This document shows, piece by piece, positions 53,329-63,946 of a stretch of 64,000 bases of DNA (the first letter of the stretch is position 1; every line of letters begins with the position of its first letter). The translations under genes and the position numbers were made by a program. The stretch covers positions 1,791,501 to 1,855,500 of the forward strand of contig NZ_CP040098.1 of the NCBI RefSeq assembly GCF_005377625.1, read 5' to 3'. The notes below the pieces were generated by a model. It was not told the DNA's origin, searched no databases, and was given only the letters and a program-made list of their open reading frames with translations. Source of the stretch: Desulfoglaeba alkanexedens ALDC (GTDB lineage: Bacteria; Desulfobacterota; Syntrophobacteria; Syntrophobacterales; DSM-9756).

Positions 53329-54282
53329 TCATACGGATGGGTCCGCGGTTCCCGATGCCGCGCCTTCCCGTTGGATCAGCAGGTACAACAGGGCCATGCG
53401 AACGGCGACGCCGTTTGTCACCTGGTCCAGGATCAACGAACTAGGACCGTCGGCCACATCCGGGCTGATTTCCACCCCCCGGTTCATGGGGCCGGGATGC
53501 ATAATGAGCACATCTTTTCTGGCGTGCCGGAGCTTGTCGCGATCGACTCCGTAGTAGACGGCGTACTCCCGGAGCGAAGGAAGCAGCATCTGATCCTGGC
53601 GTTCTTTCTGAAGCCGGAGTACCATGATCACGTCCGCCTCGGGAATCACTTCCTGGAGCCGGTCGTGGACTTCGGCGCCCATACGGTCCATATGCGGCGG
53701 GATCAGGGTGGGAGGCCCGCAGACCACCACGCGGCTTCCCATCCGGGTGAGCCCCCAGATGTTGGAGCGGGCCACACGGCTGTGAGCCAGATCGCCAACA
53801 ATGAGGACCGTCAATCCTTCCAGGCGCCCCGCATGCTGGCGGATGGTGAGCATGTCCAGAAGGGCCTGGGACGGATGTTCATGCATGCCGTCGCCCGCAT
53901 TGATCACCGATGCAGACGTTCTCGCCGCGATCCGGTGCGGCGCGCCCGAAGCCGAATGGCGCACGATGAGCACATCCGGCTTCATGGCCTCCAGGTTCTT
54001 TACGGTGTCCAGGAAAGTCTCACCTTTCACCATGGAACTGGTGGAAGCGGTGATGCTGAAGGTGTCCGCGCTCAACCGCTTGGCGGCTATGTCGAAGGAA
54101 GTCCGCGTCCGGGTGCTGGGTTCGTAAAAGAGGTGCACCACCGTCTTTCCGCGGAGCGTCGGAACCTTCTTGATGGAACGCAGGTTGACTTCCTTGAAAG
54201 ATTCCGCCGTCTGCAGGATATGCTCGATTTCGAATGCCTCCAGTTCGCGGATTCCCAAAAGGTCTTTTCGTGAAAATTGCAT
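53329..54282 (-). CDS. pyrB: Aspartate carbamoyltransferase catalytic subunit
   Basis: Condenses carbamoyl phosphate with aspartate. The 317-residue protein has the carbamoyl-phosphate loop [10 protein letters not shown], the HPSQALLDM segment and the later [12 protein letters not shown] segment. No pyrI regulatory gene is adjacent, as expected for enzymes that pair with dihydroorotase. It is the first gene of the pyrB-pyrC-ntrC-type unit and is divergent from greA. Confidence 0.96.
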   Translation of the reverse strand: MQFSRKDLLGIRELEAFEIEHILQTAESFKEVNLRSIKKVPTLRGKTVVHLFYEPSTRTRTSFDIAAKRLSADTFSITASTSSMVKGETFLDTVKNLEAMKPDVLIVRHSASGAPHRIAARTSASVINAGDGMHEHPSQALLDMLTIRQHAGRLEGLTVLIVGDLAHSRVARSNIWGLTRMGSRVVVCGPPTLIPPHMDRMGAEVHDRLQEVIPEADVIMVLRLQKERQDQMLLPSLREYAVYYGVDRDKLRHARKDVLIMHPGPMNRGVEISPDVADGPSSLILDQVTNGVAVRMALLYLLIQREGAASGTADPSV

Positions 54283-54461
54283 CGAAATCCTCGAAGTCCC
54301 GTTGGAGGGGGAAGCCCGACGGCGTAATCGAACTTATCTAACACGAATCTCGCCGCTGCGGGAAAGAAAATGTCACCGCCCGCCATCCGTTCATGTTGCT
54401 TGACAGCAGACCGGAATGTTAATAAAGGAACCTGAAATTGATCGCGACGGGAGGAACAGGA

Positions 54462-54932
54462 ATGCAAAGGGTCCCCATAACCCGCGAAGGCTACGAACGC
54501 CTTCTGCAAGAGCTGCAACGGCTTCAAAAGGAAGAACGGCCGGCCGTGATCCAGGCCATCGAAGAAGCCCGAGGCCACGGAGATCTTTCCGAAAATGCGG
54601 AATACGAGGCCGCCAAAGAGAAACAGGCCCTGATCGAAGGCCGCATCAAGGATCTACAGGAGCGACTGGCCAATTCCGAAATCATCCAACCCGACGGGGA
54701 CGGCGACGGCAGGGTCATGTTCGGCCGAACCGTGGTCCTCGAAGACCTCGATTCCGGCGAAACCCTTTCGTATCGGCTGGTCGGTCCCTACGAAGCGGAC
54801 ATCCAGTCCGGCACCCTGTCGGTTTCGTCCCCCATCGGCAAGGCATTGATCAGCAAGGAAGTGGGCGATGAAGTCAAGGTGAAAACGCCGAGGGGGTTGC
54901 GCACCCTGGAGATCCTTGAGGTCCGGCCGTGA
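54462..54932 (+). CDS. greA: Transcription elongation factor GreA
   Basis: Rescues backtracked RNA polymerase by stimulating RNA cleavage. The 156-residue protein has the N-terminal coiled coil with the catalytic-tip pattern GDLSENAEYEAAKE and the C-terminal FKBP-like domain ending EILEVRP. ATG 54462 follows GGGAGG by 7 bases. It is divergent from pyrB. A TTGACA lies at 54400, but no well-placed -10 box stands out. Confidence 0.95.
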   Translation: MQRVPITREGYERLLQELQRLQKEERPAVIQAIEEARGHGDLSENAEYEAAKEKQALIEGRIKDLQERLANSEIIQPDGDGDGRVMFGRTVVLEDLDSGETLSYRLVGPYEADIQSGTLSVSSPIGKALISKEVGDEVKVKTPRGLRTLEILEVRP

Positions 54933-54981
54933 ACCGCGAACGCCGCGGCATCGGAAAGGCGCTGATTTCAGGATATTTTGC

Positions 54982-55010
54982 TTGACATCCTGAGACCTTC
55001 CACCTAAAAG
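54982..55010 (+). promoter_or_regulatory. Sigma-70-type promoter for rpsT
   Basis: TTGACA (54982-54987) and TAAAAG (55005-55010) are 17 bases apart, about 80 bases before the rpsT start. Confidence 0.65.
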
Positions 55011-55092
55011 CAAGGCTTGCTGCGAAGCCGATCAAGGGAACGGAACCGGCCGGCGCGGCCGAAGCTGTTGAACGAAGCGAGGAGGATCTGTC

Positions 55093-55371
55093 TTGGCCAA
55101 TCACAAGTCAGCCGTCAAGCGTGTGCGCCAGAGCGAAGAACGGCGTCAGCGCAATCGGGCGCGAAAGTCGCGGATGAAGACAGCCATCAAAGCCCTGGAA
55201 GAGGCCATCGACGCCAGGGACCGGGAGCTGGCCGCCGAGAAGTTGAACGAGACCATCTCCATCATTGCCAAGACGGCATCCAAGGGCGTCATTCACCGGA
55301 ACACCGCATCACGCAAAATTTCACGGCTTACCCGCCGCGTGAATGCGCTGAAGGCGGCCGAATCGGCCTGA
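55093..55371 (+). CDS. rpsT: 30S ribosomal protein S20
   Basis: A small primary 16S rRNA-binding protein. The 92-residue product has the typical start ANHKSAVKRVRQSEERRQRN and a helical basic body. Translation starts at TTG 55093 behind GGAGGA. A TTG start is also used by E. coli rpsT, where it takes part in translational feedback control. A promoter lies at 54982 and a strong terminator at 55418. Confidence 0.95.
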   Translation: MANHKSAVKRVRQSEERRQRNRARKSRMKTAIKALEEAIDARDRELAAEKLNETISIIAKTASKGVIHRNTASRKISRLTRRVNALKAAESA

Positions 55372-55417
55372 GGCGGAGGGGGATCCTCCGCGAGAGCCCT
55401 TGTGGAGCGGAATGCCT

Positions 55418-55447
55418 GGGTCCGTGAAGCCTTCACGGGCCCTTTTT
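55418..55447 (+). terminator. Rho-independent terminator after rpsT
   Basis: GGGTCCGTGAA (55418-55428) and TTCACGGGCCC (55432-55442) pair with one wobble around a 3-base loop, followed by TTTTT. It overlaps the 3' end of holA. Confidence 0.85.
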
Positions 55448-56434
55448 CGTGGATAGACGGTAAACAATGGATTCCAGGGCCTTTACTGGATCGACCTGGG
55501 AGCTTTTCAATGCGTAGTCCAGATCCTGAAGCCTGCGGTGGACGTCGGCCAGCTCGTCGTCGCTGAAAGACTCCGAGGAACGCTGCTGCCGGGACACCAC
55601 GAAGAGAGGCACCTGGAGCCGCTGGGCGATTTCCTGAGGGGCCAGGCCCAGCCCCAACCCGTCCTTGATCCCCCACAGGATGCGTACTTCCCGGGCCAGT
55701 ATAGCCAGAACGGCCAGCGGAGGCTCTCCTTCCTCCAGCAGCCGGTGAAGCGCCAGAAGCGCCTCCCGCGGTTTTCGAGAACCAGCCGCGCGAACCATTT
55801 CAAAGACCGTAACCGACCGGTTCTGCCCCACCACACGGTCCACGTCCTCAGCATCGATCTCGGTTCTCTCACCCGCGTAAAGCGCCAACTTTTCCAGCTC
55901 CGCCTGCAATGCCGGAAGATCGGGACCCACCTTCTGAACCAGAAGTTCCGCCGCTGGAGCGGTCAGTACCTTCCCCAACGCCTGCGCGCGCTGCTGAATC
56001 CATCGCGGCGCCTGCTTTTCGCCGGGCGCCGAAAATTCCACCACCAGGCCGGCGGCACCCACGGCCGTCTCCAGTATCTTGGGGGTCTTTTTCAGGGGAA
56101 CAGCCAAGACCAGGCACGCCCGGGGGTTCGGGCGGGACGTGTAGGCGGCGACGGCCTCCTGCTGCGCCTTGTTCCACTGATCCGGGCGGTCGACCATCAC
56201 CAGGCGTTTCGACCCGAACATGGCGAGCGTGCGGAGCCTTTCCACCACCTGGGCCGCTGAAACCTGAGAAGCATCCAGCCTTTCACCGTTAAAACGCCGT
56301 GCCCCCTCGGGGACAACCGAACGGACAAGCCGCCGCCACGCCTCGTCAACGAGAAAATCGGAATCACTCTTGAACAAATACACCGGCACCGGGGTCGATT
56401 CCTTCAGGTGCCGGTAGAATTGAAAGGCGTTCAT
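55433..56434 (-). CDS. holA: DNA polymerase III subunit delta
   Basis: Part of the clamp loader that opens the beta sliding clamp. The 333-residue protein has PVYLFKSDSDFLVDEAW at the N terminus, the SKRLVMVDRPDQWNKA segment and the helical collar region (LADVHRRLQDLDYALKSSQVD). It starts 2 bases after the lptE stop. The leuS-lptE-holA order is the same as in E. coli. Confidence 0.9.
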   Translation of the reverse strand: MNAFQFYRHLKESTPVPVYLFKSDSDFLVDEAWRRLVRSVVPEGARRFNGERLDASQVSAAQVVERLRTLAMFGSKRLVMVDRPDQWNKAQQEAVAAYTSRPNPRACLVLAVPLKKTPKILETAVGAAGLVVEFSAPGEKQAPRWIQQRAQALGKVLTAPAAELLVQKVGPDLPALQAELEKLALYAGERTEIDAEDVDRVVGQNRSVTVFEMVRAAGSRKPREALLALHRLLEEGEPPLAVLAILAREVRILWGIKDGLGLGLAPQEIAQRLQVPLFVVSRQQRSSESFSDDELADVHRRLQDLDYALKSSQVDPVKALESIVYRLSTKKGP

Positions 56435-56436
56435 GG

Positions 56437-56970
56437 TCAGAAACGGCTGAGGAAACGATCGTGGATCCGTACGGCCAGCTCCCGCGCCACGATTTCCAGG
56501 GCGTGCCGGCGGTTCTCAAAACTCGCCATCGCATCCGGGTCATGAAAATACTCTTCGAAGTAAACCATGTTTCGATCTTCCCAAAGAATGGTGCCGTCTT
56601 TTGCATCCTCACACCGGATATCGAGCACCAAGTGGATCCGCGTTTCGATGGTTTCTTCGGCTTCCCGGTGAGCGACGTCCGACGTCCCGAGGCTCTTCAC
56701 CCGCCCCCAAAAAACGGCTTCGGCCTGTTCCAGCGGTACCACTTCCATATGACTTCGCAGCAGAAACTCCCGCCGGAGCGCCGACGCCAATATACTTTCG
56801 AGCCCGGGTTCCCCCGTCGCGTTTTCGAACACCGGAATGGCGATCTTTCGAAGGGACGGCCGGGGCCCCGGTCCTTCACCGGCAAAATAATAGCCGCAGG
56901 AAGGGACCACCGCAAACCACAGGGCAAGAACCACCATGGCGAACACCATTCGTTGCAGGGGCACCTTCAT
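56437..56970 (-). CDS. lptE: LPS-assembly lipoprotein LptE
   Basis: Plug protein of the LptD outer-membrane LPS translocon. The 177-residue product has a lipoprotein signal (hydrophobic stretch to about residue 24, lipidated cysteine in PSCGYYF) and the family pattern KIAIPVFENATGEPGLESILASALRREFL. Identification rests on this pattern and on its position between leuS and holA. It starts 27 bases after leuS. Confidence 0.87.
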   Translation of the reverse strand: MKVPLQRMVFAMVVLALWFAVVPSCGYYFAGEGPGPRPSLRKIAIPVFENATGEPGLESILASALRREFLLRSHMEVVPLEQAEAVFWGRVKSLGTSDVAHREAEETIETRIHLVLDIRCEDAKDGTILWEDRNMVYFEEYFHDPDAMASFENRRHALEIVARELAVRIHDRFLSRF

Positions 56971-56997
56971 GGAAGCGCCTTTCCCGTTGCGGGTCCG

Positions 56998-59490
56998 TCA
57001 AACGACAATATTCACCAGCTTCTGAGGCACCACGATCACCTTGCGAATCGTCTTGCCCTCGATGAAGCTCCTGACTTTCGGGTCTTCGAGCGCCGTCGCT
57101 TTCATTTCTTCTTCGCCGGCTACCGCGGACAGCGTGATGCGGCTCCTAAGCTTACCGTTCACCTGAACCACCACGAGGACCTGATCGCTCTGAACGGCGT
57201 TTTCGTCCCAGGCGGGCCAGGAAGCTCTGAAAATGCTCGTCCTCCGGCCGAGAGCTCTCCAGATCTCCTCGGTGATGTGCGGGGCCATGGGCGAAAGCAG
57301 CACCACCATGGCGTCCGCCGCCGCACGCAGGACGGGCCAGAAGGCTCTTTCCCGATCACTCGCCTCCAGCGTTTGGTACATCGTGTTGACCAGTTCCATG
57401 ATGGCTGCGATGGCCGTATTGAAATGATACCGCTGCTCAATGTCTTCGGTCACCTTCTTGATGGTCTGGTGTGTCTTGCGGTGCAGCTCAAGGAGGCACC
57501 CGGTGAGCTCGTTCGGCGAGCCTTCGAAGGGCCGCGCGGAAGCCAGCGCCTCCCGGTTTTCGCTCACCAAGCGCCAGACCCGCCCTAGGAACCGCGAAGC
57601 CCCTTCCACCCCCTGGTCGCTCCATTCCAGCTCCTTTTCAGGGGGAGCGGCGAAAAGACAGAAAAGCCTCACCGTGTCGGCTCCGTACGTTCGGATCATA
57701 TCGTCGGGATCCACCACGTTTCCCTTGGACTTGCTCATCTTGGCGCCGTCTTTGATGACCATCCCCTGGGTCAACAGATTCCTGAACGGCTCGTCCACGC
57801 CCAGGTATCCCAGGTCCCGGAGCACTTTCGTGAAGAACCTGGAATACAGGAGATGGAGGACGGCGTGCTCGATGCCCCCGATATACTGATCGACGGGAAG
57901 CCAGTAATCGACCCGCTCCCGATCCAGGGGCCCGCTCTCGTGGTCGGCGCAGGCAAACCTGGCGAAGTACCAGGACGATTCCACAAAGGTGTCCATCGTG
58001 TCGGTTTCCCTTCGGGCGGGTCCGCCGCAGACCGGGCAGTTCGTCTTTACAAAGGCTTCGCTCATAGGAAGCGGCGACGCTCCATTGGGCAGGATGTCCA
58101 AATCCAGGGGAAGCACCACGGGGAGGTCCTTTTCCGGAACCGGGACGGCGCCGCACCGATCGCAGTAGACAATGGGAATGGGAGCCCCCCAGTAACGCTG
58201 GCGGGAAATCCCCCAGTCCCTAAGCCGGTATTGAACGGTCCACCGCCCGCGGCCTTGAACCTCCAAGTCCCGGGTGATGGCCTCCCGGGCCCGTTCTGAA
58301 GTGAACCCCGTGTACCTGCCGGAATCGATCAGGACCCCGTCGTCCTCGAAGGCTCGGTCCAATTCATCGGGTGACGGCACTTCCTCCGACCCCTGGGGCT
58401 GAATCACCACCCTGACGGGGAGATTATACTTGCGGGCAAACTCAAAGTCCCGCTGATCATGAGCCGGAACTCCCATGACGGCGCCCGTCCCGTATTCCAT
58501 CAGTACGAAATTGGCCACGTAGATGGGCATGCGGTCGCCGGTCACCGGATTGATGCAGCAGCTTCCCGTAAAGACGCCTTCCTTTTCCAGGAGCCCGGCA
58601 TCCCGCTCGCCCCGCTTGGCCCGCTTGGCGCGCTCGACGAACTCCACTACAGCCTGCTCCTGGGGCTTACCTCGGCAGAGCGAAGGCACCATGGGGTGCT
58701 CAGGGGCAAGGCTCATGAAGGTCGCCCCGAACAGCGTGTCCGCCCGCGTGGTAAAGACCTCGATGGAAGGCCCGCCTTCCTCCACTTGGAACCTGAGAAG
58801 ACTTCCGTAGCTCTTGCCGATCCAGTTGCGCTGCATGGTGAGCACCCGTTCGGGCCACCCCGGAAGTCGATCCAGGTGTTCAAGCAGCTCTTCCACGAAG
58901 TCCGTGATCTTGAAAAACCACTGTTCCATTTCCTTCTGGACCACGGGCTGTTCACAGCGCCAGCACGCTCCGTCTTCCACCTGTTCGTTGGCGAGCACCG
59001 TGTGGCACGTTTCGCACCAGTTGACGTAGGCCTTTCGCTTGTAGGCGAGTCCCCGTTCGTACATCTTGACGAAAAAAAGCTGTTCCCAACGGTAGTACGA
59101 CGGATCGCAGGTGGCGAACTCCCTGGACCAGTCGTAGGAAAATCCCAATTGCTTCAACTGCCGGCGCATGTAATCGATATTGGAATAGGTCCAGCGGGCG
59201 GGGTGGATCCCGGCCTTGATGGCGGCATTTTCCGCGGGCATTCCGAAGGCGTCCCAGCCCATGGGGTGCAGCACGTTGAATCCGCGCATCGAAAGGAACC
59301 GCGCCACCACATCCCCGATGGTGTAGTTCCTCACGTGCCCCATGTGGATCCGCCCCGAAGGATAGGGGAACATCTCGAGCAGGTAGAATTTCCTGCGGTC
59401 GGAGTTCTCACGTACCTTGAAGAGTTCTTCCCTTTCCCAATATTCCTGCCATTTCGGCTCGATCGCCTTGGGAACGTACTTGGTTTCCAT
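56998..59490 (-). CDS. leuS: Leucyl-tRNA synthetase
   Basis: Charges tRNA-Leu. The 830-residue class I synthetase has the HIGH-type motif in [11 protein letters not shown] (42-52), the CP1 editing domain with [13 protein letters not shown], and the KMSKS motif ([13 protein letters not shown]). The reading frame is open upstream to 59706, but similarity begins at [12 protein letters not shown], and GAGAG precedes that ATG at 59490. It heads the leuS-lptE-holA cluster. Confidence 0.97.
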   Translation of the reverse strand: METKYVPKAIEPKWQEYWEREELFKVRENSDRRKFYLLEMFPYPSGRIHMGHVRNYTIGDVVARFLSMRGFNVLHPMGWDAFGMPAENAAIKAGIHPARWTYSNIDYMRRQLKQLGFSYDWSREFATCDPSYYRWEQLFFVKMYERGLAYKRKAYVNWCETCHTVLANEQVEDGACWRCEQPVVQKEMEQWFFKITDFVEELLEHLDRLPGWPERVLTMQRNWIGKSYGSLLRFQVEEGGPSIEVFTTRADTLFGATFMSLAPEHPMVPSLCRGKPQEQAVVEFVERAKRAKRGERDAGLLEKEGVFTGSCCINPVTGDRMPIYVANFVLMEYGTGAVMGVPAHDQRDFEFARKYNLPVRVVIQPQGSEEVPSPDELDRAFEDDGVLIDSGRYTGFTSERAREAITRDLEVQGRGRWTVQYRLRDWGISRQRYWGAPIPIVYCDRCGAVPVPEKDLPVVLPLDLDILPNGASPLPMSEAFVKTNCPVCGGPARRETDTMDTFVESSWYFARFACADHESGPLDRERVDYWLPVDQYIGGIEHAVLHLLYSRFFTKVLRDLGYLGVDEPFRNLLTQGMVIKDGAKMSKSKGNVVDPDDMIRTYGADTVRLFCLFAAPPEKELEWSDQGVEGASRFLGRVWRLVSENREALASARPFEGSPNELTGCLLELHRKTHQTIKKVTEDIEQRYHFNTAIAAIMELVNTMYQTLEASDRERAFWPVLRAAADAMVVLLSPMAPHITEEIWRALGRRTSIFRASWPAWDENAVQSDQVLVVVQVNGKLRSRITLSAVAGEEEMKATALEDPKVRSFIEGKTIRKVIVVPQKLVNIVV

Positions 59491-59931
59491 CCGCGTCTCT
59501 CTTCCTTCCTGTTGCCGCAAGTCCGCGGGCCGCGGGGCTCCGAAAAGTATAAGGCTACGAGTTCCTTCGAAGAACGGCTCGAAAGTCGGCTGACTTGTAG
59601 CACAGGAACCGCGGTTTATCAACAGCGGCCAATTCCGGCAGGCAGGCAGGCAAGCAGGCAAGCAGGCCGCAGCAGAGGCGGGAAGTAGAGAACCCGGGGC
59701 ACCCAAAAGAACCCCAGGCGCTCAGGGCTGAACTCAGCCGTCATGCCGGTGAGTCGCGGAAAGCCGGGCGTTACCCCGGGTCGAAGTTCCCCTTGGCTTT
59801 AGCATCCATCGGACGTTCGGCGTTTCGACCGTTTTTTGCGCGGCACAAGCTGCCTTGAAAAGCCGGGGGGAAGTGTTTAGACTAACAACGTTTACAGCGA
59901 CAGACGTTCAGGCCACCGGCGAAGGAAAGAA
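59491..59931. other. Intergenic region between leuS and the ClpX-like gene
   Basis: No gene seen in about 440 bases. It holds a short tetranucleotide tandem repeat (59637-59668) and the divergent upstream regions of the two genes. No clear promoter pair stands out. Confidence 0.5.
59637..59668. repeat. Tetranucleotide tandem repeat (GGCA/AGCA)
   Basis: Eight tandem units: four GGCA, then AGCA, GGCA, AGCA and GGCC. It lies about 150 bases upstream of the leuS start, on the promoter side. Confidence 0.8.
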
Positions 59932-61719
59932 ATGATCGAAAAACTACAAAAATTTCCGGATCAGGAAGAAATCGAAAAAGAGCTGAGCGATTACCTCAGC
60001 AAGAAGTACGGTCGACCCATCAAGGTGGTTTCCCCCATGATGATGCCCGAGGCCAAAAAGAAAGACGAAGGAGGGGCGGGGGCTCCTCCGAGTGTCGAAA
60101 AGATCCGTTTCGACATGAAACCTGAGGAATTGGAAACGTACTTGGACCAGTACGTGGTCAAGCAGGAAGACGCCAAGGCCGTTCTGGCGACCAAGATCTG
60201 TACGCACTACAACCGGATCCGCTGGCAGCAGCAGCGGGGGCGGGCCGCCACGGACCAGACGATCGGGCGGATCAAGAACAACATCGTCCTCATCGGCCCG
60301 ACCGGCGTGGGAAAGACCTACCTGGTCAAGCTCATCGCTCAGAAACTGGGCGTCCCCTTCGTCAAGGGGGACGCCACCAAGTTCAGTGAAACCGGCTACG
60401 TGGGAGGTGACGTCGAAGACCTGATTCGCGACCTGGTGAAGGAAGCGGACGATGACATTCAGCTGGCCCAGTACGGAATCGTCTTCATCGATGAAATCGA
60501 CAAGATCGCTTCCAGCCGTAACCTGGTCGGCCCTGACGTCTCCCGGACGGGCGTCCAGCGCGCACTCCTGAAACCTCTGGAAGAAACCGAAGTGGACCTG
60601 CGGGTGCCCCACGATCCCATCTCCCAGATCCAGGCCATCGAGCACTACCGTAAGACCGGCAAACGGGAAAAACAGACCATCAATACGCGGAACATCCTTT
60701 TCATTGTGAGCGGCGCCTTCGGTGATCTGGCTTCCATCGTGAAGCGGCGGGTGGAAAGCCAGGGCGTGGGTTTCGGTGCGAATGTCCAAAGCCGCGAAAA
60801 CGATTACAGGTACCTGAAGAGCGTGAAAGCGGAGGACCTGATCGCCTACGGGTTCGAGAGTGAATTCGTGGGCCGGCTTCCCGTCGTCGCCGTGTTGGAA
60901 CCGCTCACAGAGGACGACCTCTACGACATTCTTCGAAACCCCAACAATCCCGTTATTCTGGGCAAGAAGGAGGATTTCCGTTCCTACGGCATCGACCTGA
61001 AGTTCGACGACACCGCGCTGCGGCTCATCGCCGAAATGGCTCACCGAGAGAAGACGGGGGCAAGAGGACTAGTGAGTGTCATCGAACGGGTTCTCCTCCC
61101 CTTTGAAAAACGCCTGCCGTCTTCATCGGTGCGCTACCTCACCGTCACGGAAGAGGTGGTGCGGCGTGCGCGCGAAGAACTGGAGTTCATCCTTTTGAAC
61201 CCGGAAGACCCGGATCGCCTCCACCGCTACGAGCGCCTCGTCGGCGAGGAAAAGGAATCGGCCCGTGACCAGGTGATGAGGCGAAAGAAGTCTTACATCC
61301 AAAAGTATCCGTTCGTATTCAGCCCCGACCGCCTCGAACTTCTCCTGGACGAACATCTGCGCACGGGTATCACCATCGAAGCCCTGTTCGACGAATTCAT
61401 CCTTCTGTACAACCAGGTGAAGGTGTTCGAAGACGACTTTCACGAACAGCACGGCTTCAGAATTCACTTTGACGATCAGGCGATCAGTGCGATCATCCGC
61501 AAGGCGATCGAGCAGGGTCTGTCGGCTTCTGAAATCTGCCGGCGTATCTCCCGCGACTACGACTACGGGTTCAATCTGGTGGCCGACCGAAGCGGGCAGA
61601 CTCAATTCATACTCCCCGAAGCGGCCGTGGAAGATCCTGGCGTATACCTGGATGAACTGATCCGGGAAACCTACCGTCGGCATCCCCTCAAGACTCCCGA
61701 CATGCAAAAGGAACTCTGA
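59932..61719 (+). CDS. ClpX-like AAA+ ATPase with C-terminal extension
   Basis: A 595-residue AAA+ protein. The core matches ClpX: Walker A GPTGVGKT (122-129), pore loop GYVG (155-158), Walker B VFIDEID (184-190), a ClpP-docking-type loop VGFG (279-282), EFVGRLP (311-317) and sensor-2 GARGL (376-380). It differs in three ways. The N-terminal zinc finger of ClpX is absent; a polar insertion lies at about 222-250; and about 165 residues follow the ATPase, with EEKESARDQVMRRKKSYIQKYP and a helical end. I infer an unfoldase of special function rather than the housekeeping ClpX. No clpP is adjacent. Confidence 0.85.
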   Translation: MIEKLQKFPDQEEIEKELSDYLSKKYGRPIKVVSPMMMPEAKKKDEGGAGAPPSVEKIRFDMKPEELETYLDQYVVKQEDAKAVLATKICTHYNRIRWQQQRGRAATDQTIGRIKNNIVLIGPTGVGKTYLVKLIAQKLGVPFVKGDATKFSETGYVGGDVEDLIRDLVKEADDDIQLAQYGIVFIDEIDKIASSRNLVGPDVSRTGVQRALLKPLEETEVDLRVPHDPISQIQAIEHYRKTGKREKQTINTRNILFIVSGAFGDLASIVKRRVESQGVGFGANVQSRENDYRYLKSVKAEDLIAYGFESEFVGRLPVVAVLEPLTEDDLYDILRNPNNPVILGKKEDFRSYGIDLKFDDTALRLIAEMAHREKTGARGLVSVIERVLLPFEKRLPSSSVRYLTVTEEVVRRAREELEFILLNPEDPDRLHRYERLVGEEKESARDQVMRRKKSYIQKYPFVFSPDRLELLLDEHLRTGITIEALFDEFILLYNQVKVFEDDFHEQHGFRIHFDDQAISAIIRKAIEQGLSASEICRRISRDYDYGFNLVADRSGQTQFILPEAAVEDPGVYLDELIRETYRRHPLKTPDMQKEL

Positions 61720-61736
61720 ACGAGGACACCTCCCCG

Positions 61737-62921
61737 ATGATCGGCATTTCCAAGCTCTACTGCGGTACGGTGGAACCGTCCGATGCACTCCGGTATGGAC
61801 GAAAGAGCGGCAGGCTTCCTTCTCACCTTCTTCAGTTTTCGGAAGACAAGAAGCCGGTGGTGGTCTGGAACGTGACCCGGCGATGCAACCTGAAATGCGT
61901 CCACTGTTACGCTCACGCCGCCGATCGCGACTTTCCCGACGAACTGACCACCGCCGAAGGCAAGGCCCTTCTGGATGATCTCGCCCGCTTCGGAGTCCCG
62001 GTGGTCCTGTTTTCGGGCGGGGAACCCTTCGTGCGGCCGGACTTGCTCGAACTGGCCGCTTACGCCGTGGATCGCGGTATGCGCGCGGTTATCTCCACCA
62101 ACGGCACGCTCATCACGCCGACACTCGCAAAACAACTCAAAACCGTCGGCCTCTCCTACGTGGGGATCAGCCTGGACGGCATGGAAGACGTCAACGACAG
62201 ATTCCGAGGCGTTCCCGGTTCCTTCCGCCGCGCTCTCGATGGCATCGCCGCCTGCGCGGAAGCCGAAATCAAGGTGGGGCTTCGGTTCACCATGAACCGG
62301 TTGAACGCCGCGGAAATTCCGGCGATCTTCGACCTCCTGGAGGAACGGGACATTCCCCGCGTCTGCTTCTATCACCTGGTGTACGCCGGGCGCGGAAGCG
62401 CCCTGATGAAAGAGGACCTGTCCCACGAAGAAACCCGCCGTGCGGTGGACCTGATCATCGATCGAACAGCGGACCTCCACCGCCGCGGCAAGCCCAAAGA
62501 AGTGCTCACCGTGGACAATCACGCGGACGGCCCCTACCTCTATTTGCGGCTCCTCAGAGAAGGTTCGCCGCGCGCCGCCGAAGTCCTGGAACTGCTCAAG
62601 ATGAACGAAGGAAACAGTTCAGGACGCGGCATCGGGTGTGTGAGCTGGGACGGGACGGTCCACGCCGATCAGTTCTGGCGGCACCACGCCTTTGGCAATA
62701 TCCGGGAGCGGCCCTTCAGCGAAATCTGGACGGATCTCTCGGACCCCCTGATGGCACGGCTTAAAGAGAAGAAACGCTACATCAAGGGGCGGTGCGCCCG
62801 GTGCCGCTGGCTCGATATCTGTGCCGGCAACTTCCGCGTGCGAGCCGAAGCGGCGACCGGAGATGTGTGGGCGCCCGATCCGGCATGCTACCTCACCGAT
62901 GAAGAAATCGGTCTCCAGTGA
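61737..62921 (+). CDS. ahbC: 12,18-didecarboxysiroheme deacetylase (AhbC)
   Basis: Removes the acetate side chains of didecarboxysiroheme to give Fe-coproporphyrin in the siroheme-dependent heme route. The 394-residue radical SAM protein starts [21 protein letters not shown], which is typical of AhbC. It has the cluster motif C50-x3-C54-x2-C57 and a C-terminal SPASM-type region with [21 protein letters not shown] and DPACYL cysteines. hemB follows after 34 bases. Other genes of the route (ahbA, ahbB, ahbD) are not visible, but a reading frame begins at the window end. Confidence 0.88.
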   Translation: MIGISKLYCGTVEPSDALRYGRKSGRLPSHLLQFSEDKKPVVVWNVTRRCNLKCVHCYAHAADRDFPDELTTAEGKALLDDLARFGVPVVLFSGGEPFVRPDLLELAAYAVDRGMRAVISTNGTLITPTLAKQLKTVGLSYVGISLDGMEDVNDRFRGVPGSFRRALDGIAACAEAEIKVGLRFTMNRLNAAEIPAIFDLLEERDIPRVCFYHLVYAGRGSALMKEDLSHEETRRAVDLIIDRTADLHRRGKPKEVLTVDNHADGPYLYLRLLREGSPRAAEVLELLKMNEGNSSGRGIGCVSWDGTVHADQFWRHHAFGNIRERPFSEIWTDLSDPLMARLKEKKRYIKGRCARCRWLDICAGNFRVRAEAATGDVWAPDPACYLTDEEIGLQ

Positions 62922-62955
62922 TTGCAAACGCTTCCGGCAAGAGGAGTCCACGACC

Positions 62956-63933
62956 ATGATGTTTCCCGATTATCGCCCTCGACGGTTTCGCCGAACCGAA
63001 AACCTCCGACGCATGATCCGCGAGACCACGCTTACCGTGGATCGGCTGGTGTATCCGCTGTTCGTTTCGGCCGGTGAGGGGCTCCGAAACCCCGTGGCGT
63101 CCATGCCCGGAGTCTTCCAGCTGTCGGTGGACGAACTCCTCAAGGAAGTGGACTCGGCTGCCGCACTCGGCATCCCGGCTGTGCTTCTCTTCGGACTGCC
63201 CGAAACGAAGGACGAAATAGGGAGCCAGGCATCGGCCGCACATGGCCCCGTTCAGACAGCCACCCGCCGCATCAAAGAACATCACCCGGAGCTGGTCGTG
63301 ATCACCGACGTGTGCCTCTGCGAATACACAAGCCACGGTCACTGCGGCATCCTGCGGGGCCGCGAAGTGGACAACGACGCCACCCTGGAAGCGCTGTCCG
63401 CCGTAGCCCTGTCGCACGCCAGGGCCGGTGCGGACGTAGTGGCTCCATCGGACATGATGGACGGCCGTGTGGGCGCCATAAGGGGCGTTCTGGACGACAA
63501 TGGGATGGAAAACGTAGGCATTCTTGCTTATTCGGCCAAATACTGTTCCGCCTTCTATGGCCCGTTCCGGGAGGCTGCCGATTCCGCCCCCCAGTTCGGC
63601 GACCGGCGCACCTACCAGATGGATCCCGCCAATTCCGACGAAGCCCTCCGCGAAACCGCCATGGACATCGAGGAAGGGGCCGACATGGTGATGGTGAAGC
63701 CCGCTTTGCCCTACCTCGACATCATCCGGCGCGTCAAGGAAGAGTTCGATTGGCCGGTGGCCGCCTACAACGTGAGCGGCGAATACGCCATGGTCAAGGC
63801 GGCGGCTTCCATGGGCTGGTTGAACGAGGAGCCCGTCATGATGGAAATGCTTCTGTCCATCCGCCGGGCCGGTGCGGACCTCATCATCACCTATTTCGCC
63901 AAAGACGCCGCAAGGCTCCTGCGTGAGGCGTGA
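62956..63933 (+). CDS. hemB: Delta-aminolevulinic acid dehydratase (porphobilinogen synthase)
   Basis: Joins two 5-aminolevulinate molecules to porphobilinogen. The 325-residue protein has the zinc-binding cysteines in [14 protein letters not shown], the first active-site lysine in [13 protein letters not shown] and the Schiff-base lysine in [12 protein letters not shown]. The cysteine form marks it as zinc-dependent. ATG 62956 (or 62959) follows GAGGAG. It is in one unit with ahbC, which links early and late steps of tetrapyrrole synthesis. Confidence 0.95.
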   Translation: MMFPDYRPRRFRRTENLRRMIRETTLTVDRLVYPLFVSAGEGLRNPVASMPGVFQLSVDELLKEVDSAAALGIPAVLLFGLPETKDEIGSQASAAHGPVQTATRRIKEHHPELVVITDVCLCEYTSHGHCGILRGREVDNDATLEALSAVALSHARAGADVVAPSDMMDGRVGAIRGVLDDNGMENVGILAYSAKYCSAFYGPFREAADSAPQFGDRRTYQMDPANSDEALRETAMDIEEGADMVMVKPALPYLDIIRRVKEEFDWPVAAYNVSGEYAMVKAAASMGWLNEEPVMMEMLLSIRRAGADLIITYFAKDAARLLREA

Positions 63934-63946
63934 GAGGAAGAGATCA

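Noticed and set aside
59637-59668. CRISPR-like array
   Set aside because: The units are only 4 bases long with no spacers; it is a simple tandem repeat.
58459-59688. 409-codon plus-strand frame opposite leuS
   Set aside because: Antisense shadow of leuS, which carries the HIGH and KMSKS motifs on the minus strand.
59491-59706. N-terminal extension of LeuS
   Set aside because: The extra 72 residues come partly from the tetranucleotide repeat and are unlike any synthetase; a good ATG lies at 59490.
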